Of a stretch of 64,000 bases of DNA, positions 45,827 to 54,535 are shown in pieces. The notes beneath the pieces are model-generated. The model saw only the letters and a list, made by a program, of their open reading frames with translations, searched no databases and was not told where the DNA came from. This stretch comes from Puniceibacterium antarcticum (lineage in GTDB: Bacteria; Pseudomonadota; Alphaproteobacteria; Rhodobacterales; Rhodobacteraceae), in assembly GCF_002760615.1 (NCBI RefSeq), contig NZ_AWWI01000044.1:1-64000 (forward strand), in the 5' to 3' direction. The translations under genes were made by a program, and so were the position numbers. How positions within the stretch are numbered: position 1 is the stretch's first letter; every line of letters begins with the position of its first letter.

Positions 45827-47824
45827 ATGAGCGATACGACCAAAGACACATCGACAGGCATGTCCAACCGCCAGCCTGACAAGCCTTGGCTGATCCGGAC
45901 CTATGCGGGACATTCCACCGCAAAGGCGTCGAACGCGCTCTATCGCGGAAACCTCGCCAAGGGGCAGACCGGCCTGTCGGTCGCCTTTGATCTACCGACC
46001 CAGACCGGCTATGACAGCGACCACATCCTTGCACGGGGCGAGGTCGGTAAGGTCGGCGTGCCTGTGTGCCATTTGGGCGACATGCGCGCACTGTTCGACG
46101 ATATCCCGCTCGATCAGATGAACACCTCGATGACGATCAATGCGACAGCGCCCTGGCTGCTGTCGCTCTATATCGCCGTGGCCGAAGAACAGGGCGCCGA
46201 TATTTCCGCATTGCAGGGCACAGTGCAGAACGACCTGATCAAGGAATACTTGTCGCGCGGCACCTATATCTGCCCGCCGAAACCCTCGCTCAAGATGATC
46301 GGCGATGTGGCCGAATACTGCTACACGCATGTCCCCAAGTGGAACCCGATGAACGTCTGTTCCTACCACCTGCAAGAGGCAGGAGCGACGCCAGAACAAG
46401 AGCTGTCCTTTGCCCTCGCCACCGCGACAGCCGTCTTGGATGAATTGCAGCCCCGCGTCGCAGCCGAGGATTTCCCGGCTCTCGCCGGGCGTATCTCGTT
46501 CTTCGTCAATGCGGGCATCCGATTTGTCACCGAGATGTGCAAGATGCGCGCCTTTGTCGATCTCTGGGACGAATTGCTGCGCGACCGCTACGGAATCACC
46601 GATGCGAAACATCGCCGCTTCCGCTATGGGGTGCAGGTGAATTCATTGGGGCTGACCGAACAGCAGCCGGAAAACAACGTCTACCGTATCCTAATCGAGA
46701 TGCTGGCTGTCACACTTTCAAAAAACGCCCGCGCCCGTGCCGTGCAATTGCCCGCTTGGAACGAGGCGCTTGGCTTGCCCCGCCCTTGGGATCAGCAATG
46801 GTCAATGCGCATGCAGCAGATCATGGCTTATGAAACCGATCTGCTGGAATTCGACGACCTCTTTGACGGAAACCCCGCGGTAGATCGCAAGGTCGAAGCG
46901 CTGAAAGACGGCGCACGGGCCGAACTTGCAAACCTCGGATCCATGGGCGGGGCAATCAACGCCATCGAATATATGAAAGGCCGTCTGGTCGACAGCAATG
47001 CCGAACGTCTGGGCCGGATCGAACGGAACGAAACAACCGTCGTCGGCGTCAACCGCTTTACGGCAACCGAACCCTCTCCTCTGATGGACGAGGATGGCGG
47101 CATCATGGTCGTCGACCCCGCAATGGAACAGGATCAGATCAACCGGCTGAACGCCTGGAAAGCAGAACGTGATGGTGGGTCAGTCGCTTCAGCGCTCACC
47201 GATCTGCGGGCTGCTGCGGCAGAAGGGCGCAACATCATGCAGCCGTCGATTGCCTGCGCCAAGGCGGGTGTGACCACCGGCGAATGGGCCGCACAGATGC
47301 GTGCAGTCTACGGCGAATACCGTGGACCGACAGGCGTGTCCAAATCCATCTCGAACAAGACCGAAGGCCTGGAAGAGATCCGCGAGGCGGTCAATGTCGT
47401 CAGTGACCGTCTGGGCGCACGCCTGCGGTTTCTGGTGGGCAAGCCCGGATTGGACGGGCATTCCAATGGCGCAGAACAGATTGCCTTTCGCGCACGCGAC
47501 TGCGGAATGGAAATTGACTACGAAGGAATTCGCCTCACTCCCGAAGAAATCGTGCGTGCTGCAGAAAACGGCGCGCATGTCGTGGGCTTGTCCATTCTTT
47601 CAGGCAGTCACATACCGCTGGTTGAAGACATGATGCGACGCATGAAAGAGGCCGGATTGAGTCACATTCCGGTAATTGTTGGCGGCATTATTCCTGATGA
47701 CGACGCAATAAGGCTGAAAGCAATGGGTGTTGCCAAGGTCTATACCCCCAAGGATTTCGAATTGAACACCATCATGAAAGACATAGTTTCATTAGTTGAC
47801 GCTAAGGCAACTGCCGCTGAATAA
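45827..47824 (+). CDS. ecm: Ethylmalonyl-CoA mutase
   Basis: A 665-residue B12-dependent mutase converting (2R)-ethylmalonyl-CoA to (2S)-methylsuccinyl-CoA. The catalytic barrel opens KPWLIRTYAGHSTAKASN, with FDLPTQTGYDSDH and MTINATAPWLLSLYIAVAEEQG. The C-terminal cobalamin domain has GLDGHSNGAEQIA (about residues 540-552, with the Co-ligating His), LSILSGSHIPLVEDM and VGGIIPDDD. Single-chain length and linkage to ccr separate it from methylmalonyl-CoA mutase. It needs adenosylcobalamin (see 1197-1769). The start ATG follows GGTGGCCCC, a weak ribosome site. Confidence 0.95.
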   Translation: MSDTTKDTSTGMSNRQPDKPWLIRTYAGHSTAKASNALYRGNLAKGQTGLSVAFDLPTQTGYDSDHILARGEVGKVGVPVCHLGDMRALFDDIPLDQMNTSMTINATAPWLLSLYIAVAEEQGADISALQGTVQNDLIKEYLSRGTYICPPKPSLKMIGDVAEYCYTHVPKWNPMNVCSYHLQEAGATPEQELSFALATATAVLDELQPRVAAEDFPALAGRISFFVNAGIRFVTEMCKMRAFVDLWDELLRDRYGITDAKHRRFRYGVQVNSLGLTEQQPENNVYRILIEMLAVTLSKNARARAVQLPAWNEALGLPRPWDQQWSMRMQQIMAYETDLLEFDDLFDGNPAVDRKVEALKDGARAELANLGSMGGAINAIEYMKGRLVDSNAERLGRIERNETTVVGVNRFTATEPSPLMDEDGGIMVVDPAMEQDQINRLNAWKAERDGGSVASALTDLRAAAAEGRNIMQPSIACAKAGVTTGEWAAQMRAVYGEYRGPTGVSKSISNKTEGLEEIREAVNVVSDRLGARLRFLVGKPGLDGHSNGAEQIAFRARDCGMEIDYEGIRLTPEEIVRAAENGAHVVGLSILSGSHIPLVEDMMRRMKEAGLSHIPVIVGGIIPDDDAIRLKAMGVAKVYTPKDFELNTIMKDIVSLVDAKATAAE

Positions 47825-47976
47825 GCGATTTTTAAAAACTTGCCTCTACAAAGCGCGCTCGCGCAATAGTTGAGCGTGCTTTCGCTTAATCTCAGCACAA
47901 TACTAAGCCTGACACAAAAAGACGCTTGCCAATAATTAATCTTTTTAAAATAAGCGGGGCCATATAGGAGGCTTCA

Positions 47977-48285
47977 ATGCAAATAGATCTTGATACACTT
48001 TCCAAAGACGACCTGACAAAGCTGAAAGCAGATGTCGACAAAGCCCTGAAGACGATCGATACACGTCGCAAGGCCGAAGCCAAGAAGGCAGCAGAACATG
48101 CTGCAAAAGAATATGGCTTTTCGCTTGATGAACTGCTGGGCGGAACCGTCAAGGGATCGAAAAGCGCCGCGAAATACGCAAATCCCGCTGACTCAAGCCA
48201 GACCTGGACCGGCCGCGGGCGCAAACCCAACTGGATTATTTCCGCATTGGACGCGGGTCAGTCCCTGGACGAGATGAAGATCTGA
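47977..48285 (+). CDS. H-NS-family DNA-binding protein (HvrA-like)
   Basis: A 102-residue nucleoid protein. The N-terminal coiled-coil oligomerisation part (residues 1-50, Lys/Ala/Glu-rich) is followed by the H-NS C-terminal domain with [12 protein letters not shown], the AT-minor-groove loop. It silences or tunes AT-rich promoters; Rhodobacter HvrA is a relative. Its own upstream DNA (47825-47976) is the most AT-rich stretch here, fitting autoregulation. AGGAGGC before the ATG. It is followed after four bases by deoD. Confidence 0.9.
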   Translation: MQIDLDTLSKDDLTKLKADVDKALKTIDTRRKAEAKKAAEHAAKEYGFSLDELLGGTVKGSKSAAKYANPADSSQTWTGRGRKPNWIISALDAGQSLDEMKI

Positions 48286-48289
48286 TCGC

Positions 48290-48994
48290 GTGACTATCCA
48301 TATCGGCGCGAAGCCGGGCCAGATCGCAGAAACGGTTCTGATGCCCGGCGATCCTTATCGTGCGAAATGGGCGGCCCAGACCTTTCTCGAAAACCCTGAA
48401 CTGGTAAATGAAACGCGCGGAATGCTGGGATACACCGGCACTTGGCGTGGACATTCGGTTACCATTCAGGGATCGGGAATGGGAATGCCATCGCTTTCCA
48501 TTTACGCAAATGAACTGATCCGTGATTTTGGTGCAAAGACGCTGATCCGGATCGGATCCTGCGGCGGGATGCAGGACAAGGTCAAGATCCGCGATGTGAT
48601 TGTCGCAATGACCGCCAGCTCGTTTTCCACACCCTCCAGCGGCATCTTCCGGGAACTCAATTTTGCGCCCTGTGCCGACTGGTCGCTCTTGCAGGCCGCC
48701 GTTCTGGCCGCAGAGGCGCGTAAGGTCCCGACCCATGTGGGCGGAATCTATTCGGCGGATGTGTTCTATGATGAACGCCCGGATCTGAATGAACAGATGA
48801 TCCGTCACGGCATCTTGGGGGTCGAGATGGAAGCGGCAGAGCTGTACAACCTTGCGGCCCGATACGGCGTGCGAGCGCTGGCCCTGCTGACCGTGTCCGA
48901 TCATCTGATCACGCACGAAGCGCTGCCCGCGGAAGATCGTGAAAAGAGCTTTGGCGACATGGTCGAAATCGCGCTTGAGGCAGCTTTCGCCTGA
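48290..48994 (+). CDS. deoD: Purine nucleoside phosphorylase, DeoD type
   Basis: A 234-residue hexameric PNP splitting purine nucleosides with phosphate. Motifs: [23 protein letters not shown] (phosphate Arg), [31 protein letters not shown] (ribose-binding Met-Glu) and [10 protein letters not shown] (the Asp that protonates the base). Start codon is GTG, four bases after the H-NS gene stop, so the two are probably co-transcribed. Confidence 0.95.
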   Translation: MTIHIGAKPGQIAETVLMPGDPYRAKWAAQTFLENPELVNETRGMLGYTGTWRGHSVTIQGSGMGMPSLSIYANELIRDFGAKTLIRIGSCGGMQDKVKIRDVIVAMTASSFSTPSSGIFRELNFAPCADWSLLQAAVLAAEARKVPTHVGGIYSADVFYDERPDLNEQMIRHGILGVEMEAAELYNLAARYGVRALALLTVSDHLITHEALPAEDREKSFGDMVEIALEAAFA

Positions 48995-49007
48995 CCCAAA
49001 GACAAGC

Positions 49008-49025
49008 CCGGCCCTTCGGGGCCGG
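49008..49025. terminator. Hairpin between convergent deoD and DUF1989 genes
   Basis: CCGGCCC pairs with GGGCCGG around a TTCG-type loop. A short compact stem without a long T-run; could serve both strands. Confidence 0.55.
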
Positions 49026-49036
49026 AACCACATCCT

Positions 49037-49879
49037 TTACCTCCCGTGGCTGCGGTCATATCCGCTGGTCACGGGCGGCATCCACCCCTCGAGCATCCCG
49101 TCTTGCGGTGCGAAGATCTCCACCACAAGGGGATGACACACCGCGCTTTCACTGGAATGCTCGGACGAACAATCGCCGCCCGGACAAGCGCTCAGAGCGC
49201 CCAGCAGATCAATCTCGGCAAAGAACGTCAGATGATCCCCCGGCCGCACTGGGCTAGCCTTCATGAAATACTGGCCGGTGCCGCGCGTAAACCCGGTGCA
49301 CATGAACACGTTCAGCACATCATGCACATGTGGCTCGGCCTCGGCCAGGGATATGCCAAGGTGGTCGGCCAGCGCGCGGGTCAGGTTTGAATGGCAACAA
49401 TGATGATACTGCCCACCGTTCAGCAGGTGCCCGGTATAGGGATCACAGCGCGTCCCGATCACATCGTGTACCGCGCCACCAAAAGCATCAATCCCGTACC
49501 AGTCCAGACTGTCCTGCAGAAGGGTCGTCATGGGCCGCAGATGTGGAAAGGCAGACCACAGACGATCACCGGTGCCGACATGACTGCCGTGCAGGGCGCG
49601 GGTCTTGCCCGAGTAGAACCTTTCGGTCAGATCCCCGGCATTCCAGAGGTTCAGATCCCCAACTTGCGGGCCCTCAATGCAGCCGATTCGAAAGAACTGG
49701 CCTGAGCGGACCTGAAACACCCCGGCATCCCGCGCCGGAACGACAACCTCATCGACTTTCCGGGCGTTGGTTAAAGCGCGGGCATAGAGGGCCATATCCG
49801 GTTGTGGCAGGGTTTCCGTAGGATAGCAGATCACCGGGGCAACGGCGCGGCGGGCTTCTGCGTCGAAAGGCTGTGTCAT
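49037..49879 (-). CDS. DUF1989 (urea carboxylase-associated family) protein
   Basis: A 280-residue protein of the DUF1989/UAAP family. Visible: VVVPARDAGVFQVRSGQFFRI, GDLNLWNAGDLTERFYSGKTRAL, LLQDSLDWYGIDAFGGAVHDVIGTRCDPYT, and the Cys/His-rich GGQYHHCCHSNLTRAL, which looks like a metal site. Relatives sit beside urea amidolyase and may act as guanidine- or urea-related carboxamidases. No urea carboxylase is nearby, so this is an orphan copy. Biochemical activity unknown. Confidence 0.83.
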   Translation of the reverse strand: MTQPFDAEARRAVAPVICYPTETLPQPDMALYARALTNARKVDEVVVPARDAGVFQVRSGQFFRIGCIEGPQVGDLNLWNAGDLTERFYSGKTRALHGSHVGTGDRLWSAFPHLRPMTTLLQDSLDWYGIDAFGGAVHDVIGTRCDPYTGHLLNGGQYHHCCHSNLTRALADHLGISLAEAEPHVHDVLNVFMCTGFTRGTGQYFMKASPVRPGDHLTFFAEIDLLGALSACPGGDCSSEHSSESAVCHPLVVEIFAPQDGMLEGWMPPVTSGYDRSHGR

Positions 49880-49946
49880 GTTCAGGCTCCTGTCAGGGGC
49901 ATGTGACGCCTGAAAAGACCGATTTGCAACCCGGCAGGGTCACGCC

Positions 49947-50150
49947 TCAACTGCCGGATAGGGGAACGTCACGCAGGCAGACCTTGGGTGGCTGACCCAC
50001 GGGGCCAGAGGTCACTGCGCCACAATAGACGCAGGTATAGCTTGCCTGCCCATCGCTGCGATTCTCGCGCCAGCGGCACAGACGCGTCTTGCGATTTGAA
50101 AAGATCGCGACAAGGACAAAGGCAAGGATCAGCCCGACAACGGCAATCAT
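49947..50150 (-). CDS. Small membrane protein with zinc-ribbon-like Cys pairs
   Basis: A 67-residue protein: one transmembrane helix (residues 2-19), a basic segment RKTRLCRWRENRSDG, then YTCVYCGAVTSGP and a later Cys. C-x2-C plus outer Cys residues suggest a small zinc ribbon on the cytoplasmic side. The shape is common in Rhodobacteraceae small proteins of unknown function. No operon partner is evident. Confidence 0.7.
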   Translation of the reverse strand: MIAVVGLILAFVLVAIFSNRKTRLCRWRENRSDGQASYTCVYCGAVTSGPVGQPPKVCLRDVPLSGS

Positions 50151-50267
50151 GCGCTCTCCTGTCCGTTAAATGGTTCTGTCAGACGATGATATCGCCCTTA
50201 CAGTCAGCGGCAACCTGTCACGCACCATGAAGCAGGCCGGACGAGCCCGGCCAATCCAGGATGGGGT

Positions 50268-50423
50268 TCAGGCCGCTTCGAAATAAGCGAGATACGCGTC
50301 ACTCTCTGCAGTGTCTTTGGAGATGCGCGGTTCCTGTTTTGGCGTGGAATAGGCATAAGCCTGTTCCAGAAACTCAAGCGCCTCGCGCGCGGCGGGGGTC
50401 TGAAGCTGTGTGATTTCGGTCAT
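50268..50423 (-). CDS. Small acidic protein of unknown function
   Basis: A 51-residue ORF starting MTEITQLQTPAAREALEFLE, then QAYAYSTPKQEPRIS and a short acidic tail. Composition and amphipathic helix look like a real protein, but the ribosome site is weak and the ORF is too short for certainty. An in-frame start 21 codons upstream is less likely. It lies before the sdh operon's end, on the same strand. Confidence 0.5.
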   Translation of the reverse strand: MTEITQLQTPAAREALEFLEQAYAYSTPKQEPRISKDTAESDAYLAYFEAA

Positions 50424-50537
50424 CGGACTGACTTTCTCTTTCTCAGTATCCCCCCACACCGGTTCAACTAAACCCCCGGGTACCATCCGTCACCCGCCCT
50501 TTGCGCATCCTCGCCATGCAACAACCGCATGACCAAG

Positions 50538-50563
50538 AAAAAGGGGCCGTCAAAGACGACCCC
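50538..50563 (-). terminator. Rho-independent terminator of the sdh operon
   Basis: On the minus strand GGGGTCGTC, loop TTT, GACGGCCCC (one mismatch) followed by TTTTT. It lies 35 bases after the sdhB stop. Confidence 0.85.
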
Positions 50564-50597
50564 GTTTCGTACTGCTCCAAATTATCTTGTGCTTTGC

Positions 50598-51377
50598 TCA
50601 GACCCTGCGTTCGACCATCAGTTTCTTGATCTCGGCAATCGCTTTGGCGGGGTTCAGCCCTTTGGGGCAGGTCTTGGCGCAGTTCATGATCGTGTGGCAG
50701 CGGTACAGCTTGAACGGATCCTCAAGCTCGTCCAGACGCTCGCCTGTTGCCTCGTCCCGGGAATCAACGATCCAGCGATACGCATGCAAGAGGGCTGCGG
50801 GTCCAAGATACCGATCGCCGTTCCACCAGTAGCTTGGGCACGAGGTCGAGCAGCAGGCGCACATCACGCATTCATATAGCCCATCAAGCTTTTCGCGGCT
50901 CTCGATCGACTGCTTCCACTCCTTGGCGGGGCGGTTGGTCTTGGTTTCGAGCCATGGCATGATGCTGGCGTGCTGGGCGTAGAAATGCGTCAGATCCGGG
51001 ATCAGATCCTTGATCACCGGCATGTGCGGCAGCGGATAAATCGCCACATCACCTTTCACCTCGTCCATGCCATAAATGCACGCCAGCGTATTGATGCCGC
51101 CAATGTTCATCGCACAGGACCCGCAGATGCCCTCGCGGCAGGACCGGCGGAAGGTCAGCGTAGGATCAATCTCGTTCTTGATCTTGATCAGCGCGTCCAG
51201 GATCATCGGCCCGCAGGTGTCCATATCGACGAAATAGGTATCAACCTGCGGGTTCTTGCCGTCATCCGGGTTCCAGCGGTAGATCTTGAATTTGCGAACG
51301 TTCTTGGCACCCTCGGGCTTGGGCCAGGTCTTGCCGGTCTGGATCCGGGAATTCTTGGGGAGTGTCAGTTCAACCAT
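50598..51377 (-). CDS. sdhB: Succinate dehydrogenase iron-sulfur subunit
   Basis: A 259-residue SdhB. The three Fe-S cluster sites are clear: [16 protein letters not shown] with a later Cys (2Fe-2S), [16 protein letters not shown] (4Fe-4S) and [20 protein letters not shown] (3Fe-4S). It passes electrons from SdhA flavin to quinone in the membrane. It is last in the operon, after a small lipoprotein gene, with an AGGAGAGAGAC ribosome site. Confidence 0.97.
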   Translation of the reverse strand: MVELTLPKNSRIQTGKTWPKPEGAKNVRKFKIYRWNPDDGKNPQVDTYFVDMDTCGPMILDALIKIKNEIDPTLTFRRSCREGICGSCAMNIGGINTLACIYGMDEVKGDVAIYPLPHMPVIKDLIPDLTHFYAQHASIMPWLETKTNRPAKEWKQSIESREKLDGLYECVMCACCSTSCPSYWWNGDRYLGPAALLHAYRWIVDSRDEATGERLDELEDPFKLYRCHTIMNCAKTCPKGLNPAKAIAEIKKLMVERRV

Positions 51378-51386
51378 GTCTCTCTC

Positions 51387-51716
51387 CTATCGCAACAGCG
51401 CGGGCAGGCCATTGGCCGCCAAACAACGCAGGGTCTCGGGTTTTTGCAGGATGCCGGTCACGACCTGATAGGTCGCTTCCGTCGGCCCGGTCACGGAATC
51501 CGCAGCCAGCGCCAAGATTTGCTGTGCATTGGCATTGTCGATCACGCAGTTCGCCGCCGGCTGCAGCGGTACCCCGGGCAAACGCTGGGCCAGAACCTTG
51601 GACGTGGTCGACCGCGCCGCGCTGCGCGCCAGCTGGTCCTGTGTCTCGACGGTGCAGGCGCTCAACGCGACAGGCAGCAAAGACAACAGGATCCAGCGGC
51701 GCGCGAGAAGTCTCAT
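51387..51716 (-). CDS. Small lipoprotein encoded between sdhA and sdhB
   Basis: A 109-residue protein with a signal peptide and lipobox ending LPVALSAC (Cys21). The mature part has two Cys residues (CVIDNANAQQILALAADS and TLRCLAANG), perhaps a disulfide. Function unknown. Its ATG overlaps the sdhA stop by one base and sdhB starts nine bases after it, so it is made with succinate dehydrogenase. A periplasmic partner or a passenger gene are both possible. Confidence 0.78.
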   Translation of the reverse strand: MRLLARRWILLSLLPVALSACTVETQDQLARSAARSTTSKVLAQRLPGVPLQPAANCVIDNANAQQILALAADSVTGPTEATYQVVTGILQKPETLRCLAANGLPALLR

Positions 51717-53518
51717 CAGAACGTCCGCTCTTTCGGCGCGATCCGCTTGAGCGAAATGCCACCATCGGCCTCGGTGCTCAGCGGCTCGGTGATCACCGGG
51801 CGATGGGTCAGCGTGACCTTGGCACCGTCGACGCGGCTGATCGTGTGAACACGCCAGTTTTCATCGTCGCGGGTTCCGAAATCTTCATGCGCATGGGCGC
51901 CACGGCTTTCTTTGCGCGCCTCGGCGCCATAGATCGTCGCCAGAGCGTTGGGCATGAGGTTGGTCAGCTCCAGAGTCTCCATCAGATCCGAGTTCCAGAC
52001 CAAGCTGCGGTCCGTGACCTTGATATCGGCCATCTTGCCGGCGATGGCCGTCATTTCCTTGACGCCATGTTCCAACGTACTGGATTCGCGGAAAACGGCT
52101 GCGTCGCGCTGCATGGTCTTCTGCATCTCAAGCCGCAGTTCGGCGGTGCCGATGCTGCCCTTGGCGTTGCGCAACCCGTCGAAGCGGTCAAAGGCCTTTT
52201 CCACGCTGGCGGTGTTGGTTGCTGGCACAGCGGCGTCGCTGTCAACAACCTTGCCTGCGCGGATCGCGGCGGCACGGCCAAAGACCACAAGGTCGATGAG
52301 CGAGTTCGACCCAAGACGGTTTGCTCCATGCACAGAGGCACAGCCCGCCTCGCCCACGGCCATCAGGCCCGGAACCACAGCGTTGGCATTGCCTTCGGTC
52401 GGGTTCAGCACCTCACCCCAATAGTTGGTGGGGATACCGCCCATGTTGTAGTGCACGGTCGGGATAACCGGGATCGGTTCCTTGGTCACATCCACACCCG
52501 CAAAGATGCGCGCGGATTCGGAGATCCCCGGCAGGCGCAGGTGCAGCGCCTCTTTGGGCAGGTGGCTCAGGTTCAGGTGGATGTGGTCGGCATCCTTGCC
52601 AACGCCGCGACCCTCCCGGATCTCCATCGTCATGCATCGCGAAACATAGTCGCGCGGCGCGAGATCCTTGTAGTTGGGCGCATAGTGCTCCATGAACCGC
52701 TCGCCTTCGGAGTTGGTGAGGTAGCCACCCTCGCCCCGCGCGCCTTCGGTGATCAGGCAGCCCGCACCGTAGATGCCGGTCGGGTGGAATTGCACGAATT
52801 CCATGTCCTGCAGCGGCAGTCCTGCGCGCGCCACCATACCACCACCGTCGCCAGTGCAGGTGTGGGCGGAAGTGGCCGAAAAATAGGCGCGGCCATAGCC
52901 GCCAGTTGCCAGCACGACTGTCTTGGCATTGAAGACGTGCATCGTGCCGTCGTCCAGCTTCCAGCAGACAACGCCAGTGCAGGCACCATCGGTCATGATC
53001 AGGTCGATGGCGAAATATTCTATGTAGAATTCCGCGTTGTTCTTCAGCGACTGCCCATACAGCGTGTGCAGAATCGCATGGCCGGTCCTGTCAGCAGCGG
53101 CACAGGTGCGCTGCACGGCGGGGCCTTCGCCAAATTCCGTCGTGTGACCGCCAAAGGGGCGCTGATAGATCTTGCCCTCTTCGGTGCGCGAAAACGGCAC
53201 ACCGTAATGCTCCAGCTCGTAAACCGCCTTTGGCGCTTCCCGAGCGAGGTATTCCATAGCATCCGTGTCACCCAACCAGTCCGATCCCTTGACGGTGTCG
53301 TACATGTGCCACTGCCAGTGGTCGGGGCCCATGTTGGACAGGGACGCCGCAATGCCGCCCTGTGCCGCCACGGTATGGGAGCGGGTCGGGAAAACCTTTG
53401 TAACGCAAGCGGTGCGAAGGCCCTGTTCGGCCATGCCGAGGGTCGCACGCAGGCCCGCGCCACCGGCGCCGACAACCACGACGTCATAATCATGCGTCTC
53501 GTATTCGTATGCAGCCAT
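51716..53518 (-). CDS. sdhA: Succinate dehydrogenase flavoprotein subunit
   Basis: A 600-residue SdhA. FAD site: [20 protein letters not shown], and the His for covalent flavin in [18 protein letters not shown]. Catalytic region: [21 protein letters not shown], then [18 protein letters not shown] and [17 protein letters not shown]. It oxidises succinate to fumarate on the cytoplasmic side. It ends in the normal C-terminal helical domain with His/Tyr-rich sequence. Confidence 0.97.
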   Translation of the reverse strand: MAAYEYETHDYDVVVVGAGGAGLRATLGMAEQGLRTACVTKVFPTRSHTVAAQGGIAASLSNMGPDHWQWHMYDTVKGSDWLGDTDAMEYLAREAPKAVYELEHYGVPFSRTEEGKIYQRPFGGHTTEFGEGPAVQRTCAAADRTGHAILHTLYGQSLKNNAEFYIEYFAIDLIMTDGACTGVVCWKLDDGTMHVFNAKTVVLATGGYGRAYFSATSAHTCTGDGGGMVARAGLPLQDMEFVQFHPTGIYGAGCLITEGARGEGGYLTNSEGERFMEHYAPNYKDLAPRDYVSRCMTMEIREGRGVGKDADHIHLNLSHLPKEALHLRLPGISESARIFAGVDVTKEPIPVIPTVHYNMGGIPTNYWGEVLNPTEGNANAVVPGLMAVGEAGCASVHGANRLGSNSLIDLVVFGRAAAIRAGKVVDSDAAVPATNTASVEKAFDRFDGLRNAKGSIGTAELRLEMQKTMQRDAAVFRESSTLEHGVKEMTAIAGKMADIKVTDRSLVWNSDLMETLELTNLMPNALATIYGAEARKESRGAHAHEDFGTRDDENWRVHTISRVDGAKVTLTHRPVITEPLSTEADGGISLKRIAPKERTF

Positions 53519-53541
53519 TTATCTGTTGCTCCGGTGTTCGT

Positions 53542-53913
53542 TCAAAGGGCCAGCTTGGCAATGGCAAAAAGGCCAGTTGCCGCGGCGCCGTAAGAGATGA
53601 TGGTCATGCCAATGATGCAGACCTTTTCCATTGGCCCATGTACGTAGTCTTCGATCAGGATTTGGAAACCGCTGTTGAAATGCTTGAACGACACCAGGAT
53701 CGTCAGGGCAGCGACAATCGCCGGGAAGGGGCGGGAATAATAGGCGCTCACCTCTTCATATGAAGATCCGAGGATGCTGCCGAAGGTGAAGATGAACAGC
53801 GGAATGAGGATCAGCAGCGCTACTGCGGATATTGTCATGGACCAGTGATGCTGCGTCCCGGATTTGGCGGACCCCCAGCCAGTGGCGCGCTTACGGTCGG
53901 TCAGATAAGCCAT
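53542..53913 (-). CDS. sdhD: Succinate dehydrogenase membrane anchor subunit SdhD
   Basis: A 123-residue protein with three hydrophobic helices (about residues 29-52, 64-84, 97-120). It opens MAYLTDRKRATGWGSAKSGT, with HHWSMTISAVAL at the first helix (haem/quinone-side His). With SdhC it anchors the catalytic subunits and forms the ubiquinone site. Position second in sdhCDA(lipoprotein)B supports the call. Confidence 0.92.
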   Translation of the reverse strand: MAYLTDRKRATGWGSAKSGTQHHWSMTISAVALLILIPLFIFTFGSILGSSYEEVSAYYSRPFPAIVAALTILVSFKHFNSGFQILIEDYVHGPMEKVCIIGMTIISYGAAATGLFAIAKLAL

Positions 53914-53924
53914 TTTGCGCTCCT

Positions 53925-54308
53925 TCAGAGGATTATGACGGTCAGGATGGTCAGGATCACCGATCCGGCGATCACGGCGTAGCCAAGTTTGTAGGCCGTA
54001 TCGAGGTCAAGACCCACGGCCTGATCCCAGATCAAATGCCGAACACCGGCCAGCGTGTGATACCAAAGCGCCCAGAGCGACAGGAACATGACAAGATCGC
54101 CAAACCAGGAGGTGAGCACCGCATCGGCGGTTGAGAAAGACTCTGCGCCCGACGCAGCGGCAATCAGCCACCAGACAATCAGGATCATCCCCAAGATCAG
54201 CGCATTCCCGGTGATCCGGGTAAGGATCGACGTCATCGACGTCAGCTGCGGTGCATAGATGGTAAGGTGCGGTGACAGCGGGCGGTTGCCCCGGTTCACG
54301 TCGGCCAT
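53925..54308 (-). CDS. sdhC: Succinate dehydrogenase cytochrome b556 subunit
   Basis: A 127-residue membrane protein: NRGNRPLSPHLTIYAPQLT at the N-terminus (SdhC signature 1), three helices, and the haem-ligand segment WYHTLAGVRHLIWD. The start at MADVNRGNRP was chosen; 19 more in-frame codons upstream lack conservation. It heads the operon, whose promoter carries two TGTGATCACA palindromes. Confidence 0.94.
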   Translation of the reverse strand: MADVNRGNRPLSPHLTIYAPQLTSMTSILTRITGNALILGMILIVWWLIAAASGAESFSTADAVLTSWFGDLVMFLSLWALWYHTLAGVRHLIWDQAVGLDLDTAYKLGYAVIAGSVILTILTVIIL

Positions 54309-54407
54309 GTGTCTGTCCTTTTCGGTTCCTTGCAATCGTTCTAATCCTTTTTTCCGTCCTGTCACGGGACGAGCCGCCGCAAAGGCCGGTTTTTTACAAC
54401 AAATGCT

Positions 54408-54453
54408 GCAAATGCGAGAGTTTTGTGATCACACAAATAAAAGTGTGATCACA
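54408..54453 (-). promoter_or_regulatory. sdh operator: two TGTGATCACA palindromes plus GCAAATGCG
   Basis: Perfect palindromes at 54444-54453 and 54424-54433 (20 bases apart), 116-145 bases before sdhC, with GCAAATGCG at 54408-54416. The same three elements, similarly spaced, precede sucC (62185-62240). In sdh orientation the second palindrome is followed by AAAACTC; in suc by AAAAGTC. Confidence 0.75.
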
Positions 54454-54535
54454 AGATGCGCGATGTAAAGTTTTCCTTAGCCAAGACTTGCCCCTTTTGC
54501 TGATTCTCAGCCTTGCGGAACCGGGTGGCGCTGCG

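Noticed and set aside
45827-47824. Methylmalonyl-CoA mutase
   Set aside because: Linkage to ccr, single-chain 665-residue size and presence of mcd/mch/mcl2 favour ethylmalonyl-CoA mutase.
51362-53593. 743-residue plus-strand open frame opposite sdhA/sdhB
   Set aside because: It is the antisense of well-supported sdhA and sdhB codons. High GC third positions leave the opposite frame open; the protein has no recognisable motif and spans gene borders.
54424-54453. Crp/FNR sites
   Set aside because: TGTGATCACA is continuous, lacking the 4-6 base spacer of TGTGA-N6-TCACA or TTGAT-N4-ATCAA; a different regulator is more likely.
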